A DNA stretch of 64,000 nt from the NCBI RefSeq assembly GCF_016793825.1, contig NZ_JAEULM010000002.1, positions 1 through 64,000 of the forward strand, written 5' to 3'. How positions within the stretch are numbered: the first letter of the stretch is position 1; the number at the start of each line of letters is the position of its first letter. Below, one piece after another: positions 39,991-48,758 of this stretch. Under the pieces are notes generated by a model. It was not told the origin of the DNA. It saw only the letters and a program-made list of their open reading frames with translations, and did not search any database. The translations under genes were made by a program, and so were the position numbers. Source of the DNA: Sphingopyxis sp. GTDB taxonomy: Bacteria > Pseudomonadota > Alphaproteobacteria > Sphingomonadales > Sphingomonadaceae.

Positions 39991-40548
39991 ATGGCTATGA
40001 AAGCTTCCTTGACCAAGGCCGCGATTGGTGCGGCCACCGCTGGCGCGATGCTCGTGAGCGCCGCCCCCGCCGCCGCGCGCGATCGGAACGACCGCGATGG
40101 CATCAGCGCGGGCGAAATCATCGCCGGCGCTGTCGTGATCGGCGGCCTCGCCGCAATCCTGTCGGCCGACAACGACCGTGATCGCTATGACCGCTACGAC
40201 AACCGCTATCGCGACGATTATCGCGGCGACTATCGTGGTGGCGGTCGATATGACGACGCCCGCTACGGTTACGGCTATGACTATAACCGCTACGGCAACA
40301 GCCGCAGCGCCGTCAGCCAGTGCGTTAACGCGGTGGAGCGCGGCACGACCCGCTATGGTCGCACCGACGTCACGCAGGTCACCAGCATCGACCGCAAGCG
40401 CGACGGCTATCGCGTCAAGGGCCGCGTTGTCGTCCGCGACGGCTACGGCGGTCGCTGGGGGCGCGGCGGTTCGTACGACCAGGGCAAGTTCAGCTGCGAC
40501 GTCCGCTACGGCCGGGTGCAGGATATCGACTACTCGGGCCTGCGCTGA
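39991..40548 (+). CDS. Secreted small protein with membrane segment, paralogue B
   Basis: This 185-residue protein has a signal peptide (KAAIGAATAGAMLVSAAPAAA) and the helix ISAGEIIAGAVVIGGLAAILSA. A repetitive Asp/Arg/Tyr/Gly linker (RYDRYDNRYRDDYRGDYRGG) is followed by a C-terminal domain with Cys in VSQCVNAVERG and FSCDVRYGRVQDIDY. It is the second copy of the architecture at 39183. ATG 39991 follows GGAGA. A 14-pair terminator hairpin follows the gene. Function is unknown. Confidence 0.72.
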   Translation: MAMKASLTKAAIGAATAGAMLVSAAPAAARDRNDRDGISAGEIIAGAVVIGGLAAILSADNDRDRYDRYDNRYRDDYRGDYRGGGRYDDARYGYGYDYNRYGNSRSAVSQCVNAVERGTTRYGRTDVTQVTSIDRKRDGYRVKGRVVVRDGYGGRWGRGGSYDQGKFSCDVRYGRVQDIDYSGLR

Positions 40549-40575
40549 ATCCCGACCGGCTGATCCGGAACCCAT

Positions 40576-40610
40576 GGCCCGCCGCGTGGCACCCCACGCG
40601 GCGGGCCTCT
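40576..40610 (+). terminator. Strong hairpin terminator after paralogue B
   Basis: A perfect 14-pair stem (GGCCCGCCGCGTGG, 40576-40589, with its complement at 40594-40607) has a 4-base loop and is followed by TCTT. Confidence 0.8.
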
Positions 40611-40657
40611 TGCGCGCGGCCCCTTGCACCGACGCGAGGGGCGTCGCATGAAGCCGC

Positions 40658-41977
40658 ATGATCAAACATTGCCTGCTCGCCGCGCTGCTGATCGCCGCGC
40701 CCGCCGCCGCTCATGCCAAGGACGAAACGCCCGCCGCCGACCCGGCCCGACTCAAGGCGCTCGTCGAAAAGCTCGTCTCTTTCGGAACCCGGCACACGCT
40801 CTCATCGACGACCGATCCGAAGCGCGGCATCGGCGCCGCGCGCAACTGGGGCGCCGGTGAATTCGAACGGTTGTCAAAGGCTTGCGGCGGCTGTCTGACG
40901 GTCGAACGGATCAGCGACCGGTTCGAGGGCCCCCGCGCGCCTGACGGCGTGATCGTTGAAAATATTCTGGGCATTCAGAAAGGCAGCGACCCCGATCGCG
41001 TGATCATCATCGCCGGCCATATCGACAGCCGCGTGACCGACCCGATGAATACCACCGCCGATGCACCGGGCGCCAACGATGACGGATCGGGTACCGCGCT
41101 GGTCCTCGAAGCCGCCCGCCTGCTGTCGAAGGACAGGCATCGCGCGACGATCGTCTATGCCCTGCTCTCGGGCGAGGAACAGGGCCTCTGGGGCGGCAAG
41201 CTGATCGCGCGCCACGCAAAGGACAAGGGTTGGCAGGTCGTCGCCATGCTCAACAACGACATCGTCGGCGGCACCCACGGCACCGACGGGACCATCGTCG
41301 ACAACCGCGTCCGTGTGTTCAGCGAGGGCATCAGGGCATCCGAAGATCTGGCCGGCCAGCTCGCACGACGGGGGATCGGGGGCGAAGATGATGGCCCGTC
41401 GCGCGCGCTTGCCAAGGCCGCTATCCGCGCCGGAATGCTGCATCCCGCGATCGGTCTCGAAGTGCTTGCCGTGCGCCGGCCCGACCGTTTCCGCCGCGGC
41501 GGCGATCATCTTCCCTCGCTGGAACTCGGCTATCCCGCAATCCGCTTCACCGTCGGGATCGAGGATTATGATCATCAGCATCAGGATCTGCGCATCGAAA
41601 ACGGCCGCAAATACGGCGACACGGTCGACGAGATGGACTTTCCCTACCTCTCGCGCGTGACCGCGCTCAATGTCGCCCTGGTTCGCGAACTCGCCGATGC
41701 CCCCCCGGCGCCCGCCCATGTCAGCATCGACGGCGCGGTCAGCTCGAACACGACGGTCCGCTGGACGCCGGTCGAGGGTGCCGCCGCCTATCGCATCTAC
41801 TGGCGCCGTGCCGACCGCAACGATTGGACCGACAGCCAGCTCGTCTCATCTGACTCCAGATCGGAGAGAATGTTGCCCGGCGTGATCGTGGATGACAATT
41901 TCTTTGGCGTTTCAGCGGTTTCCGCGACCGGTGAGGAAAGCATCGTCGCATTTGGCGGCCTTCCCGCCGCTCGATAA
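40658..41977 (+). CDS. Secreted M28 family aminopeptidase-like protein
   Basis: This 439-residue protein has a signal peptide (LLAALLIAAPAAAHA) and an M28 zinc peptidase core. The metal ligands are visible in order: His/Asp in IAGHIDSR, Asp in PGANDDGSGTAL, Glu in SGEEQGLWGG, Asp in LNNDIVGG, His in EDYDHQHQD. Residues from about 355 form a small beta domain resembling fibronectin type III (VRWTPVEGAAAYRIYWRR). It should release N-terminal residues from peptides in the periplasm. Confidence 0.92.
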   Translation: MIKHCLLAALLIAAPAAAHAKDETPAADPARLKALVEKLVSFGTRHTLSSTTDPKRGIGAARNWGAGEFERLSKACGGCLTVERISDRFEGPRAPDGVIVENILGIQKGSDPDRVIIIAGHIDSRVTDPMNTTADAPGANDDGSGTALVLEAARLLSKDRHRATIVYALLSGEEQGLWGGKLIARHAKDKGWQVVAMLNNDIVGGTHGTDGTIVDNRVRVFSEGIRASEDLAGQLARRGIGGEDDGPSRALAKAAIRAGMLHPAIGLEVLAVRRPDRFRRGGDHLPSLELGYPAIRFTVGIEDYDHQHQDLRIENGRKYGDTVDEMDFPYLSRVTALNVALVRELADAPPAPAHVSIDGAVSSNTTVRWTPVEGAAAYRIYWRRADRNDWTDSQLVSSDSRSERMLPGVIVDDNFFGVSAVSATGEESIVAFGGLPAAR

Positions 41978-42083
41978 CTATCAAAGACGGCAAACGAAAA
42001 TTTACCTTCGCGCGGTATGGCATCGATGGGACCAAAATGACCGCCTGGCGTGGGTGACCGGGCGGAGAGAATGTTGGTCGCCC

Positions 42084-42515
42084 ATGCCGAATCCCGAGGC
42101 TGCAGCCTCACCATTGCCGGACGAAAAGCGCCAGCCGCGACAGTCGCGACTGGTCAAGGCTTCGCTCGGCTGTCAACGACTTGGCCGGTTTGACGTGACG
42201 ATCCGCAACGTGTCTGAAACTGGCATCGGCGGCCAGTGCCCACATATCCTGAACATTGGCGAACGCATGACGGTCTTCCTGCCCGGGCATGAACCGATGC
42301 TCGGCACCGTACGCTGGGTGGTCGACAAGCGATTCGGTGTCGAAACCGACAAGCCGGTCGAAACCATGCGGCTCCGCGCATCGCACGGCGACGATCTGCG
42401 CACCGTCGATAGTGTCGCCGATTTCCAGATCGTCCCCGCACCGAAAGTCGATACATGGCGCCCGGGATTGACGCGCGCGACCACCGTCCCCGACCATTTC
42501 GGGCGAAAACGTTAG
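42084..42515 (+). CDS. PilZ domain protein
   Basis: This 143-residue cytoplasmic protein has a PilZ-like core: basic start KRQPRQSRLVKASLGCQ, then DVTIRNVSETGIGGQCP (the D/NxSxxG motif), VFLPGHEPMLGTVRWVVDKRFGVET. The Arg-rich RxxxR element at the start is present as RQPRQSR. It is probably a cyclic di-GMP receptor. The last 30 residues are outside the domain. ATG 42084 was chosen for length and motif position. Confidence 0.8.
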   Translation: MPNPEAAASPLPDEKRQPRQSRLVKASLGCQRLGRFDVTIRNVSETGIGGQCPHILNIGERMTVFLPGHEPMLGTVRWVVDKRFGVETDKPVETMRLRASHGDDLRTVDSVADFQIVPAPKVDTWRPGLTRATTVPDHFGRKR

Positions 42516-42580
42516 GCAGGAAACAAGAGCGAACGCATGTCGCCATTGCCATTTCCGAGTTGGCGGTTCAGCGTCGCGAC

Positions 42581-43138
42581 ATGGGTGTTCAAAAGGGCGA
42601 AAGCGGACCGCACAGCGCAATCCTGAGCGCGTCGGCTGCGGCAATTGTCGACTGGCTGGCGGAGGTCGGAACACGATGGGGCTTCCCCGCCGATGCCTGT
42701 CGCGTTCACGGCCTCCTGTACCTCGTCGCGAAACCGCTCTTCGCCGATGTCCTGAGCCGCGAGTTGTCGTTGACGCCGGAGGCGACGAGAGGCGCGCTCG
42801 TCTGGCTGGCCGGTGAAGATCTGGTGACGGAGGGCCGCGAAGGCTGGACGACCCAGGCGGACCCATGGATCCTGATGATGCAAACGCTCGAGAAACGGCG
42901 CCAGCGGGAACTGCCGTCGGCGCTGGCCGTTCTCGGTCCCTGGCGCCATCCAACGGACGTGGATGACCCGGCAGTCGGGCGCCAGGCGAAGCGCCTGCTC
43001 GATCTGGTCGAGGACCTGGCGGCGATCGACGCCGGAACCCGACGTCTTTCGAACCACACGCTGCGGCGTATGGTCGGTATCGGCGGACGCGCGGCGCGCC
43101 TTCTCGGCGCCACCGGACGCAGCAGGGGAAAGTCATGA
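42581..43138 (+). CDS. GbsR/MarR-like transcriptional regulator (second copy)
   Basis: This 185-residue winged-helix protein has the core IVDWLAEVGTRWGFPADACRVHGLLYLVAKPLFADVLSREL and a helix-turn-helix LTPEATRGALVWLAGEDLVTEGREGW. It shares layout with the regulator at 30838 and is probably its paralogue. It overlaps the desaturase start as ATGA, so both are made from one message; a Coq4-like gene follows. ATG 42581 is the start that leaves out the arginine-rich extension covering the PilZ gene end. Confidence 0.72.
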   Translation: MGVQKGESGPHSAILSASAAAIVDWLAEVGTRWGFPADACRVHGLLYLVAKPLFADVLSRELSLTPEATRGALVWLAGEDLVTEGREGWTTQADPWILMMQTLEKRRQRELPSALAVLGPWRHPTDVDDPAVGRQAKRLLDLVEDLAAIDAGTRRLSNHTLRRMVGIGGRAARLLGATGRSRGKS

Positions 43139-44124
43139 GCGAAGCGGGCGGTGCCGCAGCCGGCGCCTTCAAGGTAAATTCGCTGTCGGGGCTCGATCGG
43201 GCCGATGCGGTCGAAGGCCGCGTATTATGGGACGGAAACCGCTCGATCTGGAACATGGCCATGCTGGTCACCGCGCTGGTGCTCGGTCCCATGACTTTCG
43301 GCTGGAGTGCGCTTGCCGTGTTTCTCCTGACCTCGGCCGTGACCCTGTGTGCCGGCCATTCGGTCGGCTTTCACCGGCGGCTGATCCACCGCAGCTTTGA
43401 TTGTCCGAAGTGGCTTGAACGGATCCTGGTCTTCCTTGGTACGGCGGTCGGCATGGGCGGGCCGATCTGGACGATCCGCTTGCACGACAGTCGCGACTGG
43501 GCCCAGCGCCAACCCGACTGCCACTGGTTCCTCCGCCATGCCAGGCCGCTCTTGATCGATGGGTTCTATTATCTCAATTTCCGGCTTCAACTCGCGCAGC
43601 CGCCGGGCTTCGACTCCGGCCCCGGTATCGCGGACGATCGCTTTTACCGCTTTCTCGACCGCTACTGGATGCTGCCCCAGGTTCCGATCGCGCTGATCCT
43701 GTACTGGGCGGGGGGCTGGCCCTGGGTCATCTGGGGCGTGCCGGTGCGCGTTGCCGCCTGCACGACCATGCACTGGTTCATTTCCTATTTCGCTCATACG
43801 CGCGGCTCGCAGGACTGGGCCGTCGATGGCGCGGTCATCCAGGCATATAATGTGCCGATCATGGCCATCCCGACGATGGGCGAAAGCTGGCACAGCAACC
43901 ATCACGCCTTCCCGAGTTCGGCGCGCCATGGCCTCTATCCGGGACAGATCGACCTCGGCTACCGTTTCATCCAGCTTCTGGCCCTGATGAGACTGGCGTC
44001 GAACATCAAGCTGCCGGCCAATCTGCCGGCGAGGCCGGGCATCACCCCGCTGACCGCCAGAGCGCTCAGCGTCGCATCCGATCGTCAGGCGAATATCCGG
44101 GCGCATGATGACCGCCGAGCCTGA
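43135..44124 (+). CDS. Fatty-acid desaturase-like membrane protein
   Basis: This 329-residue membrane protein has histidine clusters of the acyl-CoA desaturase superfamily: HSVGFH (75-80, HxxxxH) and the last box SWHSNHHAFPSSARHG (HxxHH). The middle box reads LHDSRDWAQRQ instead of the usual HxxHH. Two pairs of membrane helices flank the boxes. A role in introducing double bonds into membrane lipids under control of the preceding GbsR-type regulator is likely, but the altered box leaves the reaction open. It overlaps the next gene by 20 bases. Confidence 0.8.
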   Translation: MSEAGGAAAGAFKVNSLSGLDRADAVEGRVLWDGNRSIWNMAMLVTALVLGPMTFGWSALAVFLLTSAVTLCAGHSVGFHRRLIHRSFDCPKWLERILVFLGTAVGMGGPIWTIRLHDSRDWAQRQPDCHWFLRHARPLLIDGFYYLNFRLQLAQPPGFDSGPGIADDRFYRFLDRYWMLPQVPIALILYWAGGWPWVIWGVPVRVAACTTMHWFISYFAHTRGSQDWAVDGAVIQAYNVPIMAIPTMGESWHSNHHAFPSSARHGLYPGQIDLGYRFIQLLALMRLASNIKLPANLPARPGITPLTARALSVASDRQANIRAHDDRRA

Positions 44125-44476
44125 TCCGCTCGACGTTCTGCGCGAGGCGAATGGCCTCGAACGCGCCGATGCGTCGCACTGGACGTTTCGCCTCGGGCCG
44201 CTGCGGCCCCGTCTGCCCAATTTCGCATGGCGGAAGGCGGCAATCGACGCCCACGACCGCCACCATCTCATCACCGGCTACCCGCTCACGCTTGCCGGCG
44301 AAATACAACTCGCCGCCTGGGAATGGGGGGCGGGTCGCTATCCCGACTGGCGCGCCACCCTGTTTTGCTCGCCGCTGATCCTTGCCGGGATCATCGCCAT
44401 GCCCCGCCGCACCCGGCGGGCCTATGAAGCGGGAAAGCGCAGCGAAAGCCTGTATCCGAAACGCCAGCCGTCCTGA
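44105..44476 (+). CDS. Coq4-like protein
   Basis: This 123-residue protein contains HDRHH at 50-54 followed by exactly 11 residues and Glu66 (LITGYPLTLAG-E). This is the HDxxH-x11-E metal motif that defines the Coq4 family in ubiquinone synthesis. It is shorter than typical Coq4 and lacks other parts I could confirm, so it may be a divergent member acting on another lipid quinone or isoprenoid. It overlaps the desaturase gene. Confidence 0.62.
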   Translation: MMTAEPDPLDVLREANGLERADASHWTFRLGPLRPRLPNFAWRKAAIDAHDRHHLITGYPLTLAGEIQLAAWEWGAGRYPDWRATLFCSPLILAGIIAMPRRTRRAYEAGKRSESLYPKRQPS

Positions 44477-44489
44477 ACGCCAAAAGAAA

Positions 44490-44515
44490 ACCGGCGCGGA
44501 TCGCTCCGCGCCGGT
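44490..44515 (-). terminator. Terminator of ctrA
   Basis: ACCGGCGCGGA (44490-44500) pairs perfectly with TCCGCGCCGGT (44505-44515), with a TCGC loop. On the minus strand a run TTTTCTTTTG follows, so it mainly ends ctrA transcription. Confidence 0.9.
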
Positions 44516-44547
44516 ATCCCCCGTCAAAACTCTTGGCGTGCAGCGGC

Positions 44548-45255
44548 TCAGGCGACCCGGCGCACTTCATTGCCTTCTTCGTCGATGTCCCGCAGGACAT
44601 AACCGCGGCCCCAGACCGTCTCGATATAGTTTTCGCCGCCACAGGCGAGCGCCAGCTTCTTGCGCAGCTTGCAGATGAAGACGTCGATGATCTTGAGCTC
44701 GGGCTCGTCCATGCCGCCGTACAGGTGGTTGAGGAACATTTCCTTGGTCAGCGTGGTGCCCTTGCGGAGCGAAAGCAGTTCGAGCATCTGATATTCCTTG
44801 CCGGTCAGATGCACGCGGACGCTGTCGACTTCGACCGTCTTGGTATCCAGATTGACCGCCAGCTTGCCCGTCTTGATGACGCTTTGGCTGTGGCCCTTCG
44901 AACGGCGGACGACCGCATGGATGCGGGCGACCAGTTCGTCGCGATGGAAAGGCTTGGTGACATAATCGTCGGCACCGAAGCCGAACGAACGCACCTTCGA
45001 ATCCATTTCGGAAACGCCCGACAGAATCAGCACCGGCGTCTGCACCTTCGCGGTGCGCAGCTTTTTCAGCACGTCATAGCCATGCATGTCAGGCAGGTTC
45101 AGGTCGAGCAGAATGATATCGTAATCATACAGCTTGCCGAGGTCCAAGCCTTCCTCACCCAGGTCGGTGGTATAGACGTTGAAGCCTTCGGTCGTGAGCA
45201 TCGTATCGATCGCCTTGGCGGTCGTCGGCTCGTCCTCGATCAGCAGTACGCGCAT
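44548..45255 (-). CDS. ctrA: Cell cycle response regulator CtrA
   Basis: The 235 residues are clearly CtrA. The receiver domain contains [10 protein letters not shown], the phospho-acceptor Asp in [13 protein letters not shown] (residue 51), and [22 protein letters not shown]. The OmpR-type DNA-binding domain contains [52 protein letters not shown] and ends WGRGYVLRD, nearly the Caulobacter sequence. It controls replication initiation, division and motility genes by binding TTAA-N7-TTAAC. Its own upstream region has such a box and two GANTC sites. ATG 45255 gives the family length. Confidence 0.98.
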   Translation of the reverse strand: MRVLLIEDEPTTAKAIDTMLTTEGFNVYTTDLGEEGLDLGKLYDYDIILLDLNLPDMHGYDVLKKLRTAKVQTPVLILSGVSEMDSKVRSFGFGADDYVTKPFHRDELVARIHAVVRRSKGHSQSVIKTGKLAVNLDTKTVEVDSVRVHLTGKEYQMLELLSLRKGTTLTKEMFLNHLYGGMDEPELKIIDVFICKLRKKLALACGGENYIETVWGRGYVLRDIDEEGNEVRRVA

Positions 45256-45396
45256 TGGGCACCCCTTACTCCATCCCTTTCGGGACTGTTTCCCACGATG
45301 ATCCCGCAACCCGTCTGCTGGCCATCATGCTGCCACCGACGTCCCCCGTTGCAGGACTGCCGGAACATTAACCATGAAAGCAATGAAGGGAAAAGG

Positions 45397-45431
45397 TTAA
45401 TTTTGATTTAACCCGCGGGAATCCACGAGTC
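45397..45431. promoter_or_regulatory. CtrA autoregulatory box with two GANTC methylation sites
   Basis: TTAA-TTTTGAT-TTAAC at 45397-45412 is a perfect full CtrA box, 142 bases before the ctrA start. GAATC (45419-45423) and GAGTC (45427-45431) are CcrM sites directly upstream of it. A further TTAACC half-site lies at 45368-45373. The arrangement resembles that of the Caulobacter ctrA P1/P2 region. Confidence 0.85.
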
Positions 45432-45472
45432 GCGGCCAATATGTCACAGCCGATTTACAGGCCTTGGGCGTT

Positions 45473-46399
45473 TCACATCGCCAGGAACTGCTCGTGCGCA
45501 AGCGTGCAGGACGGCTTCAGCGTTTCGACCAGATGGTCCGACAGCGCGCGCACGCGCGCGGGACGCAGGCGCGAAGGCGGCGACAGCAGGTGCAGATAGG
45601 CCTGCGGCCGCGACCAGTCGGTCAGGATGCGGACGAGCGCCCCCGACTTCAGTTCCTCGGCGGCAATGAAGTCGGGAAGCAAGGCGATCCCTCCCCCCGC
45701 GACGAGCAGCGGAACGACGATGTCGCCATTGTTCGCGAACAACGGTCCGGTCGGCAGCACCGTGGCCTCTTCACCCTCGCGCTGGAAGTGGAGCGGGGTT
45801 GCGCGCTGCCGGTGCCCATAGCCGATCAGCCGATGGCCGGAGAGGTCGAGCGGATGCCTCGGGGTTCCATGTTTCGCCAGATAGGCGGGGCTGGCAAGCA
45901 TCGACGCGGCGACGGGCGCGATCGTCCGCGCGAGCAGGCTGGAATCGGCCAGCGGCGAGATCCGGAGCGTCAGGTCGATCCCCTCGGCGACCGGGTCGTT
46001 GCGCGCGTCGCTCAGCAGGACGTCGATCTCGACCGCCGGATGCTGGTCGAGGAAAGCGGCGAGCGGCGGGCCGAGCACCTTGATCCCAAAGCTCATCGGC
46101 GCCGCGAGACGGATCGGCCCCGCAAGGTCAAGCCGGTCGCCGCGCGCGGCTTCGGTCGCCGCGGTCGCCGCCGCGACCATTGCCCGCGCCTCGTCGATCA
46201 GCCCGGTCCCCGCGGTCGATACCGCTACCACGCGCGAGCTGCGATGGAGCAAGGTGATGCCAAGCGACGCCTCGAGCCGGGTTACCGCCTTCGACACACT
46301 CGCCTTCGACAGGCCGAGGGCGGCCGCAGCGGCGGTAAAGCTGCCGCCGTCGGCGACGGCCACGAAACAGGCCCAGCCTTCATAATCGGGAAGCGCCAC
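45473..46399 (-). CDS. LysR-family transcriptional regulator
   Basis: The 308 residues begin with a LysR helix-turn-helix (FVAVADGGSFTAAAAALGLSKASVSKAVTRLEASLGITLLHRSSR), followed by the effector-binding part with RLAAPMSFG and VAGGGIALLPDFIAAEELKSG. It is divergent from the pirin-wrbA-dioxygenase cluster with a 139-base gap. The imperfect repeat GGAAA-N7-TTTCC (46415-46431) just upstream of its start could be its binding site. It probably activates or represses the redox cluster in response to an electrophile or quinone, which is inference. Confidence 0.9.
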   Translation of the reverse strand: MALPDYEGWACFVAVADGGSFTAAAAALGLSKASVSKAVTRLEASLGITLLHRSSRVVAVSTAGTGLIDEARAMVAAATAATEAARGDRLDLAGPIRLAAPMSFGIKVLGPPLAAFLDQHPAVEIDVLLSDARNDPVAEGIDLTLRISPLADSSLLARTIAPVAASMLASPAYLAKHGTPRHPLDLSGHRLIGYGHRQRATPLHFQREGEEATVLPTGPLFANNGDIVVPLLVAGGGIALLPDFIAAEELKSGALVRILTDWSRPQAYLHLLSPPSRLRPARVRALSDHLVETLKPSCTLAHEQFLAM

Positions 46400-46538
46400 A
46401 AATACCCTCCAAACGGAAACAATGGTTTTCCATCTACGCTATTTCAGAAACGATCCCAATGCCTATCTTGCCCTCAACAGACGCGCCGCCCGGCACCGAT
46501 GCCCAAAGAGGGTGGCGCCAGATGAAAGGACAAGCCCG

Positions 46539-47234
46539 ATGATCGATATTCGCAAGTTCGACACGCTGGGCCACGCCAACCACGGCTGGCTCGACGCCCG
46601 TCATCACTTTTCGTTCGCCAACTATTACGACGAAGGCCGAATGGGCTGGGGCGCGCTGCGCGTCTGGAACGACGACGCCATCGCGGCGCAGTCGGGCTTC
46701 CCGCCGCACCCGCATCGCGACATGGAAATCATCACCTACGTCCGCTCCGGCGCGATCACGCACCGCGATTCGATGGGCAACACCGGCCGCACGGCAGCGG
46801 GCGATGTGCAGGTGATGAGCGCCGGAACCGGCGTGACGCACAGCGAATTCAATCTGGAGGGCGAGGAAACCACGCTCTTCCAGATCTGGATCATGCCCGA
46901 CCGCGATGGCGGCAACCCCGGCTGGGGCGCCCGCCAGTTCCCGAAGGCGGATCGTTCTGGCCAGTTCGTCACGCTGGCCAGCGGTATCGAGGGCGATGAA
47001 GCCCTGCCGATCCGCGCCAACGCCCGTGTGGCGGCGGCAACGGTCAACGCCGGCGAGAGCGTCTCCTACGACCTCGAGGGCGGTCGCCACGCCTACCTCG
47101 TCGCCGCCAAGGGCAGAATCCGCGTCAACGGACAGGATGCCGACCCCCGCGACGGCATCGCGCTCCGCGATGTCGGCACGATCGAGGTCGAAGCGCTCGA
47201 CGACGCCGAACTGGTGCTGGTCGACAGCCTCTGA
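46539..47234 (+). CDS. Pirin family protein
   Basis: This 231-residue bicupin has the pirin N-terminal signature: GHANHGWLDARHHFSF, PPHPHRDMEIITYVRSGAITHRDSMGN and the metal ligands His/His/Glu around HPHRDMEI and GVTHSEFN. Related enterobacterial proteins (YhaK/YhhW) include quercetinase-type enzymes and redox sensors. ATG 46539 follows AAGGA at 8-base spacing. It is first in the cluster with wrbA and the dioxygenase, and divergent from a LysR regulator. Confidence 0.92.
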   Translation: MIDIRKFDTLGHANHGWLDARHHFSFANYYDEGRMGWGALRVWNDDAIAAQSGFPPHPHRDMEIITYVRSGAITHRDSMGNTGRTAAGDVQVMSAGTGVTHSEFNLEGEETTLFQIWIMPDRDGGNPGWGARQFPKADRSGQFVTLASGIEGDEALPIRANARVAAATVNAGESVSYDLEGGRHAYLVAAKGRIRVNGQDADPRDGIALRDVGTIEVEALDDAELVLVDSL

Positions 47235-47318
47235 CGAAGCCCCCCGGGCCGCCGCCTGTCCCCTCCCTTTGGCGGCGGCCCACCCCCATTTTTACCCAAG
47301 ACTGGAAGGATGAAGTTG

Positions 47319-47921
47319 ATGGCTAAGGTTCTGGTGCTCTATTATTCGAGCTATGGTCATATCGAGCAGATGGCCGATGCCGTTGCCGATGGCGCGCGCG
47401 CCGCGGGCGCGGAGGTCGATATCCGCCGGGTCGCCGAAACCGCGCCTGCAGCGGTCGTCCAGGCTGCCGGGTTCAAGACCGACACCGCGCATCCCGTGCT
47501 TGCCGATCCCAACGAACTCGCGAACTACGACGCGATCGTCGTCGGCACGCCGACGCGCTTTGGTCGAATGTCCAGCCAGATGGCCAGTTTCTGGGACACC
47601 GCCGGCGGCGTCTGGGCGCAAGGCAAGCTGAACGGCAAGGTCGGCGCAGCCTTCGCCTCGACCGCTTCGCAGCACGGCGGACAGGAAACCACCCTGTTCT
47701 CGGTCCTGACCAATCTCCTGCACTTCGGCATGACGATTGTCGGACTCGACTATGGCTACGCCGGCCAGATGGGCGTCGATGAGGTCAAGGGCGGAGCGCC
47801 TTATGGCGCAACGACGCTTGCCGACGGCAACGGCTCGCGCCAGCCGAGCGAAGCCGATCTCGGCGGCGCTCGCTATCTGGGCGAGCGCGTCGCCCGGACC
47901 GCGGCGAAACTGATCGCCTGA
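47319..47921 (+). CDS. wrbA: NAD(P)H:quinone oxidoreductase, WrbA type
   Basis: This flavodoxin-like FMN enzyme of 200 residues performs two-electron quinone reduction. Seen are [16 protein letters not shown] (phosphate-binding loop), [39 protein letters not shown] and [24 protein letters not shown], all diagnostic. ATG 47319 lies 9 bases from GGAAGGA; the ATG at 47310 is too close to it. Its stop shares bases with the next start (TGATG). Confidence 0.96.
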   Translation: MAKVLVLYYSSYGHIEQMADAVADGARAAGAEVDIRRVAETAPAAVVQAAGFKTDTAHPVLADPNELANYDAIVVGTPTRFGRMSSQMASFWDTAGGVWAQGKLNGKVGAAFASTASQHGGQETTLFSVLTNLLHFGMTIVGLDYGYAGQMGVDEVKGGAPYGATTLADGNGSRQPSEADLGGARYLGERVARTAAKLIA

Positions 47922-48751
47922 TGTCGGCGCGCCGCCTCCCGAGCCTGTTCCTCTCGCACGGCTCACCGATGATGGCGCTAGAACCCAGCCCGGCGCGGGA
48001 TTTCCTTGCCGGGCTGGGCGCCCAACTCCCGCGTCCGCGCGCGATCCTGATCGTGTCCGCGCATCATGATGCGGCGTTCGAAGGCGGCCGCGCGACCGTA
48101 ACCGCGTCGGCCGCGCCGCCCACGATCCACGACTTTGGCGGCTTTCCCGACGAACTGTTCGCGATGCGCTACCCCGCGCCGGGCGATCCGGCGCTCGCCC
48201 GCCGCATCGCCGATCGGCTCGCCGACCACGGCCTGACGGTGGCGATCGACCCCGACCGGGGCCTCGACCATGGCGCTTGGGTGCCGCTCTCGGTCATCTA
48301 CCCCGATGCCGACCTTCCGGTTGTCCAGCTTTCGATCGCGTCCAACGCATCGCCGGAATGGCACTACGCGCTTGGGCAAGCGCTCGCCCCGCTGCGCGAC
48401 GAAGGCGTGTTGATCATCGGATCGGGCAGCATCACCCACAATCTGCGCGCTTTCTTCACGACCTGCCCGCCCATCGCGGCGCCGGCCCCCGCCTGGGTCA
48501 GCGATTTCACCGCATGGATCGCGGACCGCATGGAGGTTAACGCGATCGACGATGTGCTCCACGCCGTCGATCGCGCCCCTCATGGACGCGACAATCATCC
48601 GACCCCCGATCATATCCTGCCCCTGTTCGTCGCAATGGGCGCGGGGGCGGACGGCGAAAGCCTGCGCGCCCGGCGACTTCACGCCAGCACCACCTATGCC
48701 GTGCTCGCGATGGACGTTTACGCTTTCGGCGAAGAGGCCCCCGCCCTATAG
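47921..48751 (+). CDS. ygiD: 4,5-DOPA dioxygenase-type extradiol ring-cleavage enzyme
   Basis: This 276-residue member of the LigB/DODA superfamily has metal and catalytic histidines in LFLSHGSPMMAL, IVSAHHDAAF, DRGLDHGAWVPL and GSGSITHNLRAF. It cleaves catechol-type rings, in other bacteria also L-DOPA. Coupling to wrbA suggests handling of quinone or catechol stress, with pirin as the third partner. It is followed after 7 bases by the pseudouridine synthase gene. Confidence 0.9.
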   Translation: MSARRLPSLFLSHGSPMMALEPSPARDFLAGLGAQLPRPRAILIVSAHHDAAFEGGRATVTASAAPPTIHDFGGFPDELFAMRYPAPGDPALARRIADRLADHGLTVAIDPDRGLDHGAWVPLSVIYPDADLPVVQLSIASNASPEWHYALGQALAPLRDEGVLIIGSGSITHNLRAFFTTCPPIAAPAPAWVSDFTAWIADRMEVNAIDDVLHAVDRAPHGRDNHPTPDHILPLFVAMGAGADGESLRARRLHASTTYAVLAMDVYAFGEEAPAL

Positions 48752-48758
48752 CGCGGCG

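Noticed and set aside
41862-42076. Repeated string GGAGAGAATGTTG at about 41864 and 42064 as a duplicated regulatory element
   Set aside because: One copy lies inside the M28 coding region and the match is only 13 bases, compatible with chance.
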